Assembly (NCBI GenBank): GCA_025916675.1
Contig: CP098402.1
Span: forward strand, 3,033,205-3,097,204
Length of the DNA: 64,000 nucleotides
From: Phycisphaera sp.
Lineage (GTDB): Bacteria > Planctomycetota > Phycisphaerae > Phycisphaerales > UBA1924
Direction of reading: 5' to 3'
A model generated the notes under the pieces. That model saw only the letters and a program-made list of their open reading frames with translations, ran no database searches and was not told the DNA's origin. This document shows positions 60,601 through 64,000 of this stretch, one piece after another. The stretch's first letter is position 1; the number at the start of each line of letters is the position of its first letter. The position numbers and the translations under genes were made by a program.

Positions 60601-61880
60601 TCGAGGCCCACCAGGGCCGTGCCCACCTGCCGCCCCGCGCGGTTGTCCTCGCGCAGCCCGAAGATCACGCGGCCCTCCCCCGCGACCGGCCCGCCGCGCA
60701 CGTTGGCCAGCGCGTACCGCGGGTCGAGGTTCCGCGTGTCGGCCGTCCACAGATGGTCGCCGCTTTGCAGGTCGACCGCGATGATGCCCACGGCCAGGTC
60801 CGGCGCGCTCGACATGTGCAGGCCCATCGACGCGTACGCCGCCCGCGCGTCGGCCGCCACGGTGTTGGGCGCCTCGATCGACCGCCACGTCTGCGGCTCG
60901 CGCCGGGCGCCGGCGATGTCGCGGATCGACCCTTCATTGGTCAGGATCGACTTCCGCCAGCGCAGCCGTAGCGAGTATCGATCCCACGCCGACAACGTCC
61001 CGCCGTCGTTGATCAGAATCGTGTCGCCCGCCACCATGGGCATGAGCCAGAACCCACCACCCTTGGGCTCGATCGGTGGCGGCGGCGGCAGCGTGTCGTC
61101 GGGCCCGGGGGCCAGGTCGCGGTCGATCGCCTGCGACCAGGGCTCCTCGCCGGGCAGGTGCGGCGGCCGCTGCCCTCCAGAAATCGTGCTCGCGTCGCGC
61201 CGAACCACCGCCGCGGGCTTGGGAATCTCCAGCGCCGCGAAATCGGCCGGTTCCAGGCCCGCCTGCTCGCGCCACGCCCGTGCCATCGCACGCGCTGGCT
61301 CGTCGTCGAGCTGCGCGGCCACCCGCGTCAAGAGCTCGGCCGCCGCTCGCGCATCGGCCCTGCGATCGGGATGCCCTTCGAGCTGCGCCAGCACGCGCGC
61401 CGCCGACTCGAACCGCGCGAGCCCGAACCGCTCGCGCGCCACGTTCAGCGCCGCCTCATAGCCCGCGGGCGTCAGCAGGTAGCTGCGCTCGACCTCGGCA
61501 TACCGGCCCTCGCCCAGCATCCGCCGCGCGCGAGCCGAGTGCTCCACGCGGTATCGTTCCAGCAACTCGGGCTCGGCCACCAGCCGCTCGTGGATGGCAT
61601 CGCGCACCGACACGAACAGGTCGGCATCCTCCTCGGTGGGCACCAGCCGGTTGGGTCCGGTATCCAGCGACGCCTGGAGCGCCCGCACCGCCTCGGCCTC
61701 GTTGCCCGCGCGCAACAGCGAGGGCAGCGACCGCAGCGTGCTCTGCGTCGCCGTCGAGTCATCAACATAGATCGAGCTGGTCTCGCCCTGCCCGAGGGCC
61801 TGGCTCCCCGCGATCGACAGCGCCAGCCCGGCCGCGGCCGCGAGCGTCGTGAATCGTTGCAAGCTGGTCTGTGTGCTCAC
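57615..61880 (-). CDS. Giant exported PQQ-like beta-propeller / TPR protein
   Basis: 1,421 aa. Start is the GTG at 61880, supported by GGAGG 7 nt upstream. Signal peptide (about 1-33, SIAGSQALGQG). Residues about 60-230 and 680-970 are alanine- and leucine-rich helical repeats like TPR (LLRAGNEAEAVRALQASLDT; AVAYLDVLADASLRIAV). Two sets of PQQ/BamB-type propeller blades: about 290-650 (DGGTLSAWDRYSLRLRWRK; VDLQSGDHLWTADTR; GLDALTGEPAWMRSLG; FDAHDGRPIWLRR) and about 1,030-1,421 (LAVLDATTGEKLYAGRQG). Probably an envelope-side scaffold. It is one of the longest genes of the window, with normal codon use. Confidence 0.85.
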   Translation of the reverse strand: MSTQTSLQRFTTLAAAAGLALSIAGSQALGQGETSSIYVDDSTATQSTLRSLPSLLRAGNEAEAVRALQASLDTGPNRLVPTEEDADLFVSVRDAIHERLVAEPELLERYRVEHSARARRMLGEGRYAEVERSYLLTPAGYEAALNVARERFGLARFESAARVLAQLEGHPDRRADARAAAELLTRVAAQLDDEPARAMARAWREQAGLEPADFAALEIPKPAAVVRRDASTISGGQRPPHLPGEEPWSQAIDRDLAPGPDDTLPPPPPIEPKGGGFWLMPMVAGDTILINDGGTLSAWDRYSLRLRWRKSILTNEGSIRDIAGARREPQTWRSIEAPNTVAADARAAYASMGLHMSSAPDLAVGIIAVDLQSGDHLWTADTRNLDPRYALANVRGGPVAGEGRVIFGLREDNRAGRQVGTALVGLDALTGEPAWMRSLGSAGTGWSRSNRNVGAGGVIEGGVVYWFEPMGVVAAFDAHDGRPIWLRRFDTSVRPDRRSAVGAWMVRPPVVKGDSVLALVDRLEMIYRLDRKTGRELGRVSSVALSNADYLVGVGDHVAAVSGSNVWFFEPEAVRMNRRQSDAFELADGFEALITGRAMAAGGSLMVPSGDAAVLLDPATGEMDGPIIALPRSGSVVPLEDQIVVVDTGVLESVMGADVAAMALTQRLQDDPDDIASLVSLVLLAQRQDVLDAVPQAAERALEALGRAGENGEVALRRAQSETRRLFEALLSMTVRMVGLDAAERDDELADELARLAFEAAPGSKGRARALLTIAELRDTQGRAAESAVAYLDVLADASLRIAVVGPDAEAAGVLATRRLQKLLPMHGYGIIEPHERAAAEALALADAGPAGDEARLGVASRLPVSMAAVEAYSSVARVAEADGKIERATRAWRRALDAARLVRTSGGPVSGADVAALGANLARVLAESDHVAAAGRVIRQLRAVSPIETIDAPDLAQLAERFAQRQRGARVGNRPVEVSQRLDGWNLVTPMATEVETAVPEHAVLAAGHLVGVWALAPDLGPIEGEPFEADPKGPLELVWTATHDPSRPPTLLRQDRERALFVWQTGGLAGLRSVSFFDASEWSLPSLIGLFGEDLREPNLGDRGPHVAALMATGQQADPLSWVIASDGAHVAVARRDGLLAVLDATTGEKLYAGRQGLGTVMDVAIAGGRVWVMGSTEAPGSPSAGEIESLALWGFGVDGTEAVRRVGMPEPPRWLAAVEDGSVVMGTHSSIASYGVDETGDAGRVVWESNDDAALNAALGWVLGDALLVMSSRGDLSMAHTGDGTFDSKRIMLSLDDGEVPRLSRQGERVVVLTTGGVTVLDASGEVMGRDALRSNGGRTYEKLPPALGENRVLLVPQGSFSINNGQGEYIVSTVDTVSAKVTGTRAILLPEPPRVARLIDGYGLISTGQRTVVLRFE

Positions 61881-62061
61881 CGTATTGGACCTCCGACGCA
61901 GTCGATACGCACGGCAACCCCAGCCTGATCGGCTCAGCCCGAATGCCAAGCCAGTCTAACCCCCCCGACCCGACCCCTTTCGATGCGCCGCAGCCCGCAC
62001 GCCGTGCATAAAGGCCCGCCACGGCCCGATCCCAGCCCCAAGCAGGGATGGGGGAACGGGC

Positions 62062-62562
62062 ATGGCACAATCGATCGCGGCGCCGGCGACGCGGAAGGCT
62101 CGCTTCTCGGACGCCCTCGGGGCCGATGGGTTCCCAAAGTGGATGCGGGTGCCCCTGCGTCAGCAGTGGGCAAACCCTGATTTCCGTGCCCGCCGCGTCA
62201 ACCTCTTCCTGCTGGCCATCGTCTTTCTGAGCCTGGCCGACCTCTCGATGACGCTCGACCACATGGTCGGCCCGGGCATGTACGAGAGCAACCCGCTGGC
62301 CCGCTTCATCCTCCAGTGGGGCTCGCCGGCCACGCTGGCCATGTTCAAGTGCATGACCCTGCTCCTGGGCACCTGGCTGCTCTGGCGCGCGCGCCGTAGC
62401 GTGGCCGGCGAGATCGGTGCCATCCTGTGCATGGTCGTGCTGACCTGGCTCATGTTCCGCTGGAACCACTACAGCAACGAGATGACCGCCCTCACGCCCC
62501 ACCTGGCCGAGATCCAGACCTACAACGGCGACAGTTGGGTGGCCATTACGTCCGACCCGTGA
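62062..62562 (+). CDS. DUF5658-like membrane protein, three TM
   Basis: 166 aa. A basic N-terminal tail of about 45 residues, then three membrane helices (NLFLLAIVFLSLADLSMTLDH; AMFKCMTLLLGTWLLW; ILCMVVLTWLMFRW). The 'D-x-x-x-T ... E-x-NPLAR' pattern (SMTLDH then YESNPLARFILQWG) is that of DUF5658 proteins, of unknown function. GGGGAA precedes the ATG at 62062. The 3' end overlaps the convergent pyrB stop by 17 nt. Confidence 0.75.
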   Translation: MAQSIAAPATRKARFSDALGADGFPKWMRVPLRQQWANPDFRARRVNLFLLAIVFLSLADLSMTLDHMVGPGMYESNPLARFILQWGSPATLAMFKCMTLLLGTWLLWRARRSVAGEIGAILCMVVLTWLMFRWNHYSNEMTALTPHLAEIQTYNGDSWVAITSDP

Positions 62563-63562
62563 CCGCCCCACGCGCCTCCAGGCACGCCATCCGCACCGCG
62601 ACGCCCAGAGCCACCTGCCGCGTGATGATCGAGCGCGGCTGGCCCATCACTTCCGCGTCGATCTCGACGCCCGGGTTCACCGGACCGGGGTGCATGATGA
62701 CTGCGCCCGGCTTGAGCGTGCGGACGCGATCGACGGTGAGACCAAACTTCTCGCGATAGGCCGCGTCGGCACCGGCGGCGTCCAGATCGCTCCCGCCCCG
62801 CTCGTGCTGGATGCGCAGCGCCATCACCGCGTCGGCCTCACGAACGTCGCTCAGGAAGTTCTCGCTCACCTGCCCACCCGCCGACGCCGCGATCGCCTCG
62901 TCCACATCGGGCCCGGCGACGAGCACCCGTGCGCCCAGCGCCGCCAGGCAGGGCCCGCTCGACCGCGCGACCCGGCTCCGGGCCACGTCGCCCACGATCA
63001 GCACCGTCAGCCCATCGAGGTCCAGCGAGTCGAGCCTCTTGTGCGCCTCGGCGAAGGCGAGCGTGTCGAGCAAGCCCTGCGTCGGGTGCTCGCCATCGCC
63101 CGCACCGGCGTTGAGCACCGGGATGCGAACGGCCTGAGCCACTTCGAGCACGTCGTCGGTGCGCTTCGAGCGCACCACCAGCCGCGACACGCCCATCGCC
63201 TCCACCGTGCGGGCCGTGTCGGCCAGCGTCTCGCCCTTGCTCAGCGAGCTGCCCTTGTCTGTCAATTCGATGAACCGCCCGCCGAGCCGGTGCAGCGCCA
63301 TGGCGAAGCTCAGCCGCGTGCGCGTTGAGTCCTCGAAGAACAGCAGCCCCACGACCTGGCCCCGCAGGGTCTGCCCCACGTCGAACGGATCCTCGTCGAG
63401 CGCCCACGCGTGCTGCCGCGCACGCGACAGGAGCCGCCGGAGCACCGAAGGCTCCAGGTCGCGGAGGTTCACCAGGTCCTTGCCCGGCATGACGCCCGAC
63501 AACGCGTGCGCACCGGAGATCCCCATCGGCTCACCCGTGCTACCAGGGCTGCTCGTCGTCAT
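62546..63562 (-). CDS. pyrB: Aspartate carbamoyltransferase catalytic chain
   Basis: 338 aa; second step of pyrimidine synthesis. Carbamoyl-phosphate loop FFEDSTRTRLSFAMAL, the KGSSLSKGETLADT loop, aspartate and PALA-site HPTQGLLDTLAFAE, VGDVARSRVARS, and HPGPVNPGVEID near the end identify ATCase rather than OTCase. About 25 extra residues precede the usual start. The gene begins 8 nt behind the upstream partial gene, so both are one operon; no pyrI or pyrC follows. Confidence 0.95.
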   Translation of the reverse strand: MTTSSPGSTGEPMGISGAHALSGVMPGKDLVNLRDLEPSVLRRLLSRARQHAWALDEDPFDVGQTLRGQVVGLLFFEDSTRTRLSFAMALHRLGGRFIELTDKGSSLSKGETLADTARTVEAMGVSRLVVRSKRTDDVLEVAQAVRIPVLNAGAGDGEHPTQGLLDTLAFAEAHKRLDSLDLDGLTVLIVGDVARSRVARSSGPCLAALGARVLVAGPDVDEAIAASAGGQVSENFLSDVREADAVMALRIQHERGGSDLDAAGADAAYREKFGLTVDRVRTLKPGAVIMHPGPVNPGVEIDAEVMGQPRSIITRQVALGVAVRMACLEARGAVTGRT

Positions 63563-63570
63563 CGCCGGCC

Positions 63571-64000
63571 TCAGCCCTGGCCCGGATCCTCGGCTGGGTC
63601 ATCGCCGGGGTCGTCGCCTGGGTCATCCGCGAGATCTTCCGCCGGCATCTCCGGCACCTGCTGGCCCTCGGGCTCCGGCTCCGCTTCGGGCTCGGGCAGG
63701 CCGCTGGGCGCGATGTCGTCGATGAGGTTGAGCGCCGGGGCTGGGATGACGCCCGGCGTAAATCGCTCGACCCACGTGATGTGCCAGGGGCGGAAGCCGC
63801 CGCTCAGCCGCACGGTGTACCCCTCGTAAGCCTCGCTGTTGGTCAGTTCGGCACGGTCCAGTTCGCCCGGACCAAAGATTGGTCGCAGGATGTCGATCTC
63901 GGCCTTGCCCGTGCGGATGCGCACGCCAGCAACGTGGTAGATCGGCAGCGCGAGCCCGGCCTGGTCCAGGGGCGTCACCAGCCGGTTGACGCCCGGCTCG
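63571..64000 (-). CDS. Unknown protein, C-terminal part (runs off right edge)
   Basis: Open frame with no stop through the window edge, so the visible 142 residues are the C-terminus; a GTG at 63978 is not needed as a start because the frame continues upstream (VNRLVTPLDQAGLALPIYHV). The middle shows VRIRTGKAEIDILRPIFGPG and YTVRLSGGFRPWHITWVERF, followed by an acidic tail with DDPG repeats (GDDPGDDPAEDPG). I do not recognise the family. Likely cotranscribed with pyrB, 8 nt downstream. Confidence 0.7.
   Translation of the reverse strand, partial: EPGVNRLVTPLDQAGLALPIYHVAGVRIRTGKAEIDILRPIFGPGELDRAELTNSEAYEGYTVRLSGGFRPWHITWVERFTPGVIPAPALNLIDDIAPSGLPEPEAEPEPEGQQVPEMPAEDLADDPGDDPGDDPAEDPGQG

Overview
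The window reads as chromosomal DNA of a high-GC planctomycete, most likely class Phycisphaerae (inference). The support is: a 23S-5S rRNA unit with its own promoter and no 16S gene beside it; four exported proteins ending in paired Ca-loop (dockerin-like) repeats with a terminal AGC-type motif; Cys-ribbon membrane proteins of planctomycete style; an AroD-AroE fusion; and a murC-murB-ddl cluster without ftsA or ftsZ. I saw no transposase, integrase, phage gene, CRISPR array or tRNA, so this looks like core genome rather than an island.

Layout. 1-11.2 kb: lipoprotein fragment, SH3-like exported protein, FIST protein plus aroDE fusion, a minus-strand acyl-carrier operon (hotdog dehydratase, ACP, second hotdog dehydratase), recO, an HDOD/degenerate-GGDEF protein, M16 peptidase and thiamine phosphate synthase. 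11.3-14.8 kb: 5S and 23S rRNA (minus) with terminator, boxA and promoter. 14.8-20.4 kb: a three-gene minus-strand PilM-type operon. 20.6-25.4 kb: MEMO1-family protein, a small basic protein, a CusF-like lipoprotein, and a minus-strand operon of sugar epimerase, 69-aa protein and uracil-DNA glycosylase. 25.4-31.3 kb: murC, murB, ddl, an FtsQ-like protein, a 5-TM protein and greA, the last two in one uninterrupted reading frame. 31.4-37.9 kb: DUF4097-type lipoprotein, choice-of-anchor-B dockerin protein, exported protein plus M19 dipeptidase, M48 lipoprotein peptidase. 38-45.9 kb: menG/ubiE methyltransferase, B12-domain protein, ECF sigma with membrane anti-sigma and an exported partner, typA/bipA, a DUF1963-like protein, rplU. 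46-53.5 kb: more dockerin proteins (ASPIC/UnbV beta-propeller, a small one, subtilisin plus PA14), zinc-ribbon membrane proteins, a one-domain asparaginase. 53.7-64 kb: pyruvate kinase, solute-binding protein, SDR, a 1,421-aa PQQ-propeller protein, DUF5658-like membrane protein, pyrB and an upstream partial gene.

The most striking global feature is transcriptional. About a dozen genes have a TANNNT -10-like hexamer ending only 5-6 nt before the start codon, which predicts leaderless mRNAs. In two divergent pairs the -10 elements of both strands share the same central TA. In the extreme case (56,872/56,895) both start codons are 22 bp apart with one symmetric -10 between them. Other points of interest are two long perfect or near-perfect inverted repeats between convergent genes, a Cys-free 'type 4' UDG, the fused 5-TM/GreA frame, and the FtsQ-like protein in an FtsZ-less division cluster.
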